Source: Cocleimonas sp.
GTDB lineage: Bacteria; Pseudomonadota; Gammaproteobacteria; Thiotrichales; Thiotrichaceae
Length of the DNA: 5,296 nucleotides
NCBI GenBank assembly: GCA_023145535.1
Contig: JAGLDQ010000068.1
Location: forward strand, 1-5,296
Reading direction: 5' to 3'
Shown here: piece after piece, positions 1 through 4,988 of the stretch
Position numbering within the stretch: position 1 is the first letter of the stretch
How the letters are laid out: each line of letters begins with the position of its first letter
The notes under the pieces: model-generated
The model's input: only the letters and a program-made list of their open reading frames with translations
Told to the model about the DNA's origin: nothing
Databases searched by the model: none
Made by a program: the position numbers and the translations under genes

Positions 1-375
1 CAGACGTTGTACAGGATGGCTACGCTTTAGCACATTATGAATACGCGCAACCAGCTCACGAGGCTCAAACGGTTTTGCTAAATAATCATCAGCACCTAGC
101 TCCAAACCTATAATACGATCCGTTACTTCACCGCGCGCTGTCAACATTAAGATAGGAATATCACTACTTTTTCGAATAGTGCGACAAACATCAAAACCAT
201 CCATATCAGGCAACATAATATCAAGAATAACGAGATCAATATTATCTTGCTCAAGGCGCTGTAAACCTGATTTCGGATGCGTTTCACTAATAAGCGTCAA
301 GTCATAACGCAAAAAATACGCTGCAAGGAGCGTACCTAAACGTTCATCATCGTCTATTAGTAATATTTTGTGCAT
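1..375 (-). CDS. OmpR-family response regulator, RstA/CpxR-like (receiver domain; C-terminus outside window)
   Basis: The 125 visible codons encode an almost complete CheY-like receiver domain. The acidic pocket is D8-D9-D10, the phosphoacceptor is D52 in LDIMLPDMDG, the switch threonine is T79 in MLTARG, and the conserved lysine is K101 in the KPF motif. The stretch GLELGADDYLAKPFEPRELVARI is typical of the OmpR/PhoB subfamily, so a winged-helix DNA-binding domain should follow beyond the window edge. The AAYF..YDL and CRTIR segments recall RstA, while LTARG..DR..GLELGADDYL recalls CpxR, so I do not assign one symbol. The ATG at 373-375 starts right at the MHKILLIDDD strand, as usual; the ribosome site is weak (CGAG). 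It lies 113 bp downstream of a Spy/CpxP-like gene on the same strand. A partner histidine kinase is expected further on but is not visible. The family call is firm; the subgroup is inference. Confidence 0.93.
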   Translation of the reverse strand, partial: MHKILLIDDDERLGTLLAAYFLRYDLTLISETHPKSGLQRLEQDNIDLVILDIMLPDMDGFDVCRTIRKSSDIPILMLTARGEVTDRIIGLELGADDYLAKPFEPRELVARIHNVLKRSHPVQRL

Positions 376-391
376 TAATTAATACTCGTTT

Positions 392-491
392 TAAACAAAA
401 TAAACCACGGAAGACACAGAAGATGAACCTTATTTTTCAATCTATTCCGTGATAAATAAAATTTTATCACGCTTCGTGGTTTAGTTGTTTA
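392..491. repeat. Nested inverted-repeat element in the spy-like/response-regulator gap
   Basis: A perfect 9-bp outer inverted repeat pairs TAAACCACG (401-409) with CGTGGTTTA (475-483). It extends outward imperfectly, because TAAACAAAA before the left arm resembles the reverse complement of the GTTGTTTA that follows the right arm (one mismatch and one indel). Inside is a second perfect 9-bp palindrome, CGTGATAAA (448-456) with TTTATCACG (463-471), around a 6-base loop. A competing pairing also exists: CACGGAA (406-412) with TTCCGTG (445-451), which excludes the inner hairpin. There is no U-tract of the kind an intrinsic terminator needs. The outer arm reaches the stop codon of the spy-like gene. 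It could be a small palindromic intergenic repeat (REP- or MITE-like) or an mRNA processing/attenuation structure. The pairing is visible; the class is inference. Confidence 0.6.
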
Positions 492-968
492 TTCACTTTT
501 AAAGTGTCTACCAAAACCACCATGTCCTGAGAAATATTGCAATTTTTTCTTTAGTGTTGCACGTTGCTCCGTACTGAGGCTATCAGTAAAAACAGCAATC
601 GCGGCAATCATTTCAGGGGCTTTCGCTTTTCTTTCTTCACCACGACTTTGCAGTAGATGTAATGCCTGCGCCTGATCTAGTGAGGGTGCATCTAATAAGG
701 ATAGCAATTCACCGCCTTTTTTGGCTTTCTTTTCTTTGTGATGATGAGCAAATAATTGCTGCACTGCTTTTAAATGAGTAACCTGTGTTTCATTAAGGCC
801 TAGCTTATGCGTCATGCGCTTTACCATAAATTCGCCACGCTTGCCTGCATCCTGCATTCCATGCTTACCAAATCCACAATGTTCTCCACCACCAGCATAC
901 GCGGCGAAACCTCCTAATGTTAAAATACTTAATACCGACGCTAATACAATTTTTTTACTTTTAGTCAT
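489..968 (-). CDS. Spy/CpxP-like periplasmic protein, His-rich
   Basis: This 159-residue protein begins with a Sec signal peptide: basic MTKSKK, hydrophobic residues 7-22, and a likely cut after AYA (about residue 25). The mature part is predicted helical and carries two motifs of the LTxxQ type that mark the Spy/CpxP family, LNETQ (58-62) and LSTEQ (131-135). The length fits the family (about 160 residues). In E. coli, Spy is an ATP-independent periplasmic chaperone and CpxP senses envelope stress and damps the Cpx kinase. This member has His clusters (H30, H36, H75-H77, H149, H155) and a single Cys (C31), which suggests metal binding, though that is inference. The ATG at 966-968 has AGGGA eight bases upstream. 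A response regulator follows on the same strand, and regulator-like operator repeats lie upstream, so the pair is probably one stress-response operon. Confidence 0.82.
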   Translation of the reverse strand: MTKSKKIVLASVLSILTLGGFAAYAGGGEHCGFGKHGMQDAGKRGEFMVKRMTHKLGLNETQVTHLKAVQQLFAHHHKEKKAKKGGELLSLLDAPSLDQAQALHLLQSRGEERKAKAPEMIAAIAVFTDSLSTEQRATLKKKLQYFSGHGGFGRHFKSE

Positions 969-1007
969 TTTATGTTTCCCTAGTTATTGTCGTTAATTGA
1001 CGATCAA

Positions 1008-1013
1008 ATAATA
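1008..1013 (-). promoter_or_regulatory. Candidate -10 box of the spy-like operon
   Basis: On the minus strand the bases read TATTAT, 5 of 6 matches to the sigma-70 -10 consensus, about 40 bp upstream of the spy-like ATG. The expected -35 position (1031-1036, ATGTTT) is poor. The first TGTAACA repeat (1025-1031) abuts it, as in promoters that need an activator of the OmpR family. This is a plausible but unproven assignment. Confidence 0.4.
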
Positions 1014-1024
1014 CGAATTTTTGG

Positions 1025-1061
1025 TGTAACAAACATCTCAAGCTTGTAACAATGTGTAACA
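1025..1061 (-). promoter_or_regulatory. Triple TGTAACA array: candidate RstA/CpxR-type operator
   Basis: Three exact plus-strand copies of TGTAACA start at 1025, 1045 and 1055, so they are spaced 20 and 10 bp apart and lie on the same face of the helix. The last two form GTAAC-N5-GTAAC, the layout of the CpxR box (GTAAA-N5-GTAAA). On the minus strand the same pair reads TACACATTGTTACA, which differs at one defined base from the RstA box as I recall it (TACATNTNGTTACA). The array lies 57-93 bp upstream of the spy-like start, just upstream of its candidate -10 box, and the adjacent operon member is an OmpR-family regulator. Autoregulation is the inference. Confidence 0.6.
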
Positions 1062-1142
1062 TTATAAAATCATCAATACACCGCTATCTTCTACAAAAAT
1101 AAACAGCCATCACTTCGCATGCCACCACGTATCACTGGAAAC

Positions 1143-1171
1143 ATGACGAGTTTTAAAAAATACCCTATAGT
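1143..1171 (+). promoter_or_regulatory. Candidate sigma-70 promoter of the DUF805 gene
   Basis: ATGACG (1143-1148, 4 of 6 to TTGACA) and TATAGT (1166-1171, 5 of 6 to TATAAT) are separated by exactly 17 bp. Transcription would start near 1178, giving a leader of about 25 bases before the ATG. It is the best-spaced plus-strand promoter in the divergent intergenic region 969-1203. Confidence 0.5.
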
Positions 1172-1203
1172 TATTCTTTATTTAATCATTATAAGGAATC
1201 AAT

Positions 1204-1764
1204 ATGCCCAACCCCTACTCAACCCCTACAAGCAATCTTCAGCGTGACCTCAATGACGATCAGAATGATACCAGTAGCCCTTTTTCAGCGAAAGGACGCT
1301 TCGGTCGCCTAAGTTATCTAGCTTGGTATCTGCTCACAACGATTGTGACATTTGTTATCGCGGGTATTGTCATGGCACTGACGGGTGCTGCAACGGGTGT
1401 GTTAACCGCATCAGACCCTGATGCTATTTTATCTTTTTACACCTCTGGAGCGGGGATAGCGGTACTAGCGGTGATGCTTGCTTCGCTTGTTATTAATCTT
1501 ATTTTCTTTATTCGTCGTTTGCATGATATAAACATGAGCGGCTGGTTCTCTCTACTTTTTCTTATACCGCTAGTAAACCTTATTTTTGGTATTTATGCAT
1601 TGGCAAAAAAAGGAACAGAAGGGGCTAATCGTTTTGGCTCAACAAGAGCAACGCCAAAATGGGAAAAAATTGTTGGCATTATTGCACTGATTATTCTTGT
1701 ACTTTACCTTATTGTCATCCTTGCGGCGATTATTGCACCCATTATGCTTAGCAGTATGTCATAG
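1204..1764 (+). CDS. DUF805 family inner-membrane protein
   Basis: This is a 186-residue integral membrane protein of the DUF805 family, whose molecular role is not established. The N-terminus (residues 1-28) is polar and cytoplasmic in character, opening with NPYSTPTSNL. Then come the family signatures: GRFGRLSYLAWY (31-42), RRLHDINMSGWF (104-115) and LAKKGTEGANRFG (133-145). Four hydrophobic segments lie at about 38-61, 83-103, 114-134 and 154-181. The last two signatures flank the third helix, as is usual for the family. The ATG at 1204 has AAGGA six to seven bases upstream. The gene is transcribed away from the spy-like operon and appears monocistronic, with about 300 bp before topB, so the context gives no clear functional hint. 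The family call is confident; the function is unknown. Confidence 0.88.
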   Translation: MPNPYSTPTSNLQRDLNDDQNDTSSPFSAKGRFGRLSYLAWYLLTTIVTFVIAGIVMALTGAATGVLTASDPDAILSFYTSGAGIAVLAVMLASLVINLIFFIRRLHDINMSGWFSLLFLIPLVNLIFGIYALAKKGTEGANRFGSTRATPKWEKIVGIIALIILVLYLIVILAAIIAPIMLSSMS

Positions 1765-2063
1765 GGATAGACCAGCACAACGACCCGCTATAAGTGCCTG
1801 CATTATTGATGCCGTAAAACCTGCAATTTTTTGTTTTTCAAGTTAATTATTAGCCGACACTTTGAACGGATTGGTGTGTTCACTAAAAATGCATATCCAC
1901 ACCTGATTTATCTCTAAGAAAAGGGAAAAATACTATAATAATTTTACTTCTATCCTGATATTGATAAGCTACTCAATCAATCCATCATCTTTTTCATTTT
2001 ATTTGACGAATACGCCCCCCTTCAAAATCTAGATTAACACCCAGCCCAAAAGTAGTAATTAAT
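1765..2063. other. Intergenic region between the DUF805 gene and topB
   Basis: I see no convincing gene in these 299 bases. A weak hairpin pairs GGTGTG (1873-1878) with CACACC (1898-1903) across a 19-base loop and lacks a U-tract, so it is a poor terminator. A perfect TATAAT sits at 1934-1939 without a fitting -35. TTGATA (1961-1966) with CATCAT (1983-1988), 16 bp apart, is another weak promoter option for topB. A T-rich tract lies near 1825-1839. None is strong enough to list separately. Confidence 0.5.
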
Positions 2064-4052
2064 ATGCTCTACCTCTGTGAAAAACCATCTCAAGCCCGCG
2101 ACATTGCTAAGGTACTAGGAGTCCATCAACGCCACGATGGCTATCTTTCAGGCGCTAATAAAATAGTAACTTGGTGTTTTGGTCATTTACTCGAAATGGC
2201 GGAGCCACATGCTTATGGCGAACAGTATAAACGTTGGTCATTAGCATCTTTGCCAATTATTCCACAACGCTGGGAACACCACACTAAAAAAGGTGCTACA
2301 AAACAGCTCGCCATTATTAAACGCCTTATCAAAAAAGAAAATCATATTGTCATTGCAACCGACGCTGATCGTGAGGGCGAGGTCATTGCGCGTGAAGTGA
2401 TGCGGGTTGCTGGTTTCAAAGGCGACGTTTCTCGCCTTTGGCTATCGGCGCTAGATGATGCTTCTATTCGCAAAGCCCTTAAAAACATAAGATCAGGCAA
2501 AGAAACGGATACATTGTATTACGCCGGTGTCGTTCGCTCCCGTTGTGATTGGTTGGTAGGAATGAATCTTACTCGATTATATTCACTCAAAGCACAACAA
2601 TCAGGCTACCAAGGCGTGCTTTCTATTGGTCGAGTACAAACACCAACATTACGGATGGTAGTGGATCGTGATTTGATCATTAAGGATTTTATACCCGTGC
2701 CTTTTTGGAATGTGACTGCCACTTTAGAGGCAGAACAGCAGCGTTTTAAAGCAAAGTGGATACCCCCTAAAGCGGCGGATTATAGTGACGAGGAAGGTCG
2801 CTGTATTAAGCAAGCTAAAGCCCAAGAAGTACACCAGAAAATTCAAGATAAACGAGCCACCGTATTAAGCGCAACAACCACCCGCAAAAAACAAGCACCT
2901 CCCCTACTCTTTTCGCTTTCGTCCCTGCAACAATTTTGCAATCAGGTCTATAACATGAGTGCTAAAGAAGTGCTGGAAGTAGCACAATCACTCTATGAAA
3001 AACATAAAGTTACAACCTACCCAAGAACAGATTGTGAGTATTTACCCAAATCACAAAAATCGGATGCTGATAGTATTTTAAATCACCTATCCCATCAGTA
3101 TCCAGCATTGGTACAACAGGCTGATCGCCATATTAACTCAAGAGTATGGAATGATAAAAAAGTAACAGCTCACCATGCCATCATTCCTACCAATACCCGA
3201 CCAAACCTGAGCACAATGAGTGAGGCTGAAAAGCGAGTACATAATGCACTTTGTAAACGCTACTTGATGCAATTTTTTGCTTCTTATGAATTTGATCAAA
3301 CCCTTATTTTACTCGACATTGAAACCTATCCATTCAAGGCATCGGGAAGAATTGAGCGTATTAAAGGCTGGAAAGTTGTACTGGACGATAAAGGCAGTAG
3401 CAAAAACAAGGATTCTAAAACCGATCAGCAGCTACCTTCACTCAATAAAAACCAACAAATTCCTGTGGTTAATGCTCTTTGTGAAGATAAAAAAACACAA
3501 CCACCCAAGCATTACACCGAAGGAACCATCATTGCGGCAATGAAAAATGCAGCGAAAGAAATCACGGATACCCAATTGAAAAAAATCTTGAAAGAAACCG
3601 CTGGCATCGGCACAGAAGCCACCCGTGCAAATATTATTGAGCTATTGATAAAGCGCAAATTAATGACGAAACAAAAGAAACGCCTTAAAGCAACGGAGGC
3701 GGGAATTCAACTAATCCAAGCTGTTCCAGAAGCGGTTAAATCAACCGGTACAACTGCATTATGGGAGCAGTCGCTCGATGGCATTGTAGAAGGTCGTGTC
3801 TCCCCTAAAGGTTTTTTGATTAGCCAACAAGAATGGCTAACTGAACTCATTAAGCAAGAAATACAATCACCTCCGCTAAAAATAAAAAATAACGACACGA
3901 AAGGGAAGCCGACCCATTATTGCCCGCAATGTAAAAATGCTTTAAACCGCCGCAAGGGTAAAAATGGCTTTTTTTGGGGATGTAGCACATACCCTACTTG
4001 CAAATTTACAGCGAATGATCAACGCGGCAAGCCTGAACTGAATCAGATCTAA
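2064..4052 (+). CDS. topB: DNA topoisomerase III (type IA) with C-terminal zinc ribbon
   Basis: This 662-residue enzyme cuts one DNA strand through a 5'-phosphotyrosine and passes another through the gap, chiefly unlinking catenated or precatenated DNA at replication and recombination forks. The Toprim domain opens with LCEKPSQ (4-10; E6, K7) and carries the Mg-binding D100-A-D102-R-E104-G-E. The strands and gate follow with GVLSIGRVQTPTL (184-196). The catalytic tyrosine is Y319 in TTYPRTDC (317-324). HHAIIPT (370-376) and GIGTEATRA (514-522) are further family blocks. Residues 231-250 (KWIPPKAADY.DEEGR) align with the region of the E. coli decatenation loop. A four-Cys zinc ribbon (C620, C623, C640, C646) ends the protein; E. 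coli TopB (653 residues) has a basic tail there instead. All catalytic residues are present, so it should be active. The ribosome site is weak, but translation begins directly at the first Toprim strand. It occupies the place usually held by infC, upstream of rpmI. Confidence 0.96.
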   Translation: MLYLCEKPSQARDIAKVLGVHQRHDGYLSGANKIVTWCFGHLLEMAEPHAYGEQYKRWSLASLPIIPQRWEHHTKKGATKQLAIIKRLIKKENHIVIATDADREGEVIAREVMRVAGFKGDVSRLWLSALDDASIRKALKNIRSGKETDTLYYAGVVRSRCDWLVGMNLTRLYSLKAQQSGYQGVLSIGRVQTPTLRMVVDRDLIIKDFIPVPFWNVTATLEAEQQRFKAKWIPPKAADYSDEEGRCIKQAKAQEVHQKIQDKRATVLSATTTRKKQAPPLLFSLSSLQQFCNQVYNMSAKEVLEVAQSLYEKHKVTTYPRTDCEYLPKSQKSDADSILNHLSHQYPALVQQADRHINSRVWNDKKVTAHHAIIPTNTRPNLSTMSEAEKRVHNALCKRYLMQFFASYEFDQTLILLDIETYPFKASGRIERIKGWKVVLDDKGSSKNKDSKTDQQLPSLNKNQQIPVVNALCEDKKTQPPKHYTEGTIIAAMKNAAKEITDTQLKKILKETAGIGTEATRANIIELLIKRKLMTKQKKRLKATEAGIQLIQAVPEAVKSTGTTALWEQSLDGIVEGRVSPKGFLISQQEWLTELIKQEIQSPPLKIKNNDTKGKPTHYCPQCKNALNRRKGKNGFFWGCSTYPTCKFTANDQRGKPELNQI

Positions 4053-4094
4053 AAACAATAAGCTTCAGAAACCTTAGCTACTTTAGGAGCAGGC

Positions 4095-4190
4095 ATGAAA
4101 CATTATTTATTAGCCCCTGCCCAAGTCGCAAAAATAGACATAAAACACGCCATAAAAATCACTTCCTCTCGTCGATATTATTCGCTATAA
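4095..4190 (+). CDS. Possible small protein of 31 residues (uncertain)
   Basis: An ATG at 4095 opens 31 codons ending in TAA at 4188-4190. The start is preceded by AGGAG (4085-4089) with a 5-base spacer, a good Shine-Dalgarno, 42 bp after the topB stop. The peptide begins MKHYLLAPAQVAKIDIKHA and ends in a basic, Tyr-rich tail; it has no signal peptide, no clear membrane helix and no family I recognise. The stop lies inside the TATAAT box of the rpmI promoter, so the frame would end just before the next transcript begins. A chance frame is quite likely in a gap this size, and codon usage is too short to judge. Confidence 0.22.
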   Translation: MKHYLLAPAQVAKIDIKHAIKITSSRRYYSL

Positions 4191-4191
4191 T
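4163..4191 (+). promoter_or_regulatory. Promoter of the rpmI-rplT operon with GC-rich discriminator
   Basis: A perfect TATAAT lies at 4186-4191. The -35 at 17-bp spacing (4163-4168, TTCCTC) is weak. The bases just after the -10 box read TCGCCCGC, a GC-rich discriminator of the kind seen at rRNA and ribosomal-protein promoters that ppGpp and DksA repress. The start of transcription should fall at about 4198-4200, giving a leader of about 70 bases. Stringent control is inferred from established promoter rules. Confidence 0.6.
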
Positions 4192-4209
4192 TCGCCCGCA
4201 AATTTTACT

Positions 4210-4239
4210 GTCTCTACAAGGAGGGCACTCTTGAGAGAC
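4210..4239 (+). promoter_or_regulatory. Leader hairpin enclosing a Shine-Dalgarno, upstream of rpmI
   Basis: GTCTCT (4210-4215) pairs perfectly with AGAGAC (4234-4239). After a one-base bulge, CAAG (4217-4220) pairs with CTTG (4230-4233), leaving a 9-base loop GAGGGCACT. The hairpin starts about 10 bases into the expected transcript. It contains AAGGAGG (4218-4224), a near-perfect Shine-Dalgarno, and the TTG codon at 4231-4233, six bases later. rpmI has its own ribosome site (GGAG, 4260-4263), so this buried site must serve something else: a leader peptide, ribosome standby, or binding by a ribosomal protein such as L20, which is known to autoregulate this operon in other bacteria. The structure is visible; its role is inference. 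Confidence 0.55.
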
Positions 4240-4278
4240 GATCAATCAACCATTTTTATGGAGATTAAAGATGCCTAA
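4231..4278 (+). CDS. Possible 15-codon leader ORF with TTG start, overlapping the rpmI start
   Basis: TTG at 4231 follows AAGGAGG with an ideal 6-base spacer and opens the frame (M)RDDQSTIFMEIKDA, closed by TAA at 4276-4278. That stop overlaps the rpmI start (ATG 4271-4273) in another frame, the geometry of translational coupling. Both the Shine-Dalgarno and the TTG are inside the leader hairpin. It may be a regulatory leader peptide, or the retained start region of a lost infC (infC genes often use unusual start codons), or chance. The sequence is too short to show homology. Confidence 0.25.
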   Translation: MRDDQSTIFMEIKDA

Positions 4279-4468
4279 GATGAAAACTAATCGCGGCGCT
4301 GCTAAGCGTTTCCGCAAACGTGCTAACGGCACGTTTAAGTGCAAGCAGTCTCACCTGCGTCATATCCTTACCAAAAAGAGTAGTAAGCGTAAGCGTCATC
4401 TACGTGCTGGCGATGTTGTCGAGAAAGTCGATACGCCGATGGTTCGTCGTATGCTCCCATACGTTTAA
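4271..4468 (+). CDS. rpmI: 50S ribosomal protein bL35
   Basis: This 65-residue, strongly basic protein is a full-length bL35 of the large ribosomal subunit, matching the family's usual length of about 65. The recognisable blocks are PKMKTNRGAAKRF (2-14), the central KCKQSHLRHILTKKS..RKRHLR (23-45), and the C-terminal stretch ending MVRRMLPYV. It binds 23S rRNA in a late assembly region. The start is fixed by GGAG (4260-4263), seven bases before the ATG, and by the conserved N-terminus. Codons such as CGT and AAG are frequent, as in highly expressed genes. It is 35 bp upstream of rplT and co-transcribed with it. In most relatives infC precedes it; here it has its own promoter and structured leader instead. 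Confidence 0.98.
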   Translation: MPKMKTNRGAAKRFRKRANGTFKCKQSHLRHILTKKSSKRKRHLRAGDVVEKVDTPMVRRMLPYV

Positions 4469-4503
4469 GTAACTACTAACTAATTTAATAAGGATATAAG
4501 AGA

Positions 4504-4860
4504 ATGGCTAGAGTAAAACGTGGTGTTACAGCACGCGCTAAACACAAAAAAGTACTAAAAAAAGCAAAAGGTTATTATGGCGCGCGAAGTCGTGTTTATC
4601 GTGTCGCTAATCAAGCCGTAACGAAAGCGGGTCAATATGCCTATCGTGACCGTCGCCAAAAGAAGCGTCAGTTCCGTCGCTTATGGATTGTACGTATCAA
4701 TGCCGCCGCAAGAATGTTTGATCTATCCTACAGTCGTTTTATGAATGGATTAAGCAAAGCTGAGATTGAAGTTGATCGTAAGATGCTTGCTGATTTAGCA
4801 GTACATGATATTGATGCATTTGGACAATTAGCTGAGAAGGCAAAAGCCGCCCTCGCTTAA
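4504..4860 (+). CDS. rplT: 50S ribosomal protein bL20
   Basis: This 118-residue basic protein is complete and of normal family length. MARVKRGVTARAKHKK opens the long rRNA-binding N-terminal extension, KGYYGARSRVYRVA (23-36) and YRDRRQKKRQFRRLWI (47-62) follow, and the globular C-terminal domain contains SYSRFMNGL. bL20 is an early assembly protein that organises domain II of 23S rRNA. In E. coli and Bacillus it also represses its own operon by binding the mRNA, so the leader before rpmI is a natural target to test here. AAGGA (4490-4494) lies nine bases before the ATG. It follows rpmI after 35 bp, and a strong hairpin terminator lies 47 bp after its stop. Confidence 0.98.
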   Translation: MARVKRGVTARAKHKKVLKKAKGYYGARSRVYRVANQAVTKAGQYAYRDRRQKKRQFRRLWIVRINAAARMFDLSYSRFMNGLSKAEIEVDRKMLADLAVHDIDAFGQLAEKAKAALA

Positions 4861-4882
4861 TTGACCGCGTAGATCAATTTAT

Positions 4883-4906
4883 TAACATACTTTAACGTGT
4901 GTGTTA
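4883..4906 (+). other. Small hairpin just upstream of the rplT terminator
   Basis: TAACATAC (4883-4890) pairs with GTGTGTTA (4899-4906) over 8 bp, one of them a U-G wobble, around an 8-base loop. It ends two bases before the terminator stem. It could act as a pause hairpin or protect the 3' end, but it is AU-rich and may be incidental. Confidence 0.35.
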
Positions 4907-4907
4907 G

Positions 4908-4939
4908 AAAAGGGAAAGGCTTATGCCTTTCCCTTTTTT
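4908..4939 (+). terminator. Strong intrinsic terminator or attenuator between rplT and pheS
   Basis: A perfect 13-bp stem, AAAAGGGAAAGGC (4908-4920) with GCCTTTCCCTTTT (4925-4937), closes a 4-base TTAT loop and runs into a U-tract (4934-4939). This is a textbook Rho-independent terminator. In enterobacteria this position holds the pheM leader and attenuator that control pheST. I see no closed Phe-rich leader ORF upstream of the stem here, so it may simply end the rplT transcript or allow partial read-through to pheS. Confidence 0.88.
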
Positions 4940-4941
4940 GT

Positions 4942-4968
4942 TTGGGCTATCGATAAAAAATAGCCCAA
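4942..4968 (+). promoter_or_regulatory. Second hairpin in the pheS leader
   Basis: TTGGGCTAT (4942-4950) pairs perfectly with ATAGCCCAA (4960-4968) over 9 bp around the loop CGATAAAAA. It starts just after the terminator U-tract and ends eight bases before the pheS Shine-Dalgarno (GGAG, 4977-4980). It could be a 5'-end stabiliser or a second control element. No T-run follows on the plus strand, so it is not a second terminator. Confidence 0.5.
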
Positions 4969-4988
4969 TAGGCAACGGAGAAATAACA

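Noticed and set aside
448..471. Inner CGTGATAAA/TTTATCACG hairpin as an intrinsic terminator of the spy-like gene
   Set aside because: The stem is AT-rich at its tip and no T-run follows on the minus strand, so it is better treated as part of the nested repeat.
814..996. 60-codon plus-strand frame opposite the spy-like gene
   Set aside because: It is antisense to the signal peptide and N-terminal part of a well-supported gene, has no recognisable family and no good ribosome site.
1873..1903. Hairpin GGTGTG/CACACC after the DUF805 gene
   Set aside because: It has six base pairs, a 19-base loop and no following U-tract; chance is likely in AT-rich sequence.
3277..3543. 88-codon plus-strand frame inside topB
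   Set aside because: It lies entirely within the conserved topB coding region in another frame and resembles nothing known.
3707..3898. 63-codon minus-strand frame inside topB
   Set aside because: It is antisense to the topB C-terminal region, where the plus-strand frame has clear family motifs.
4089..4120. Possible terminator after topB (GCAGG with CCTGC)
   Set aside because: The stem is only 5 bp with a 22-base gap and no U-tract, so it does not qualify as an intrinsic terminator.
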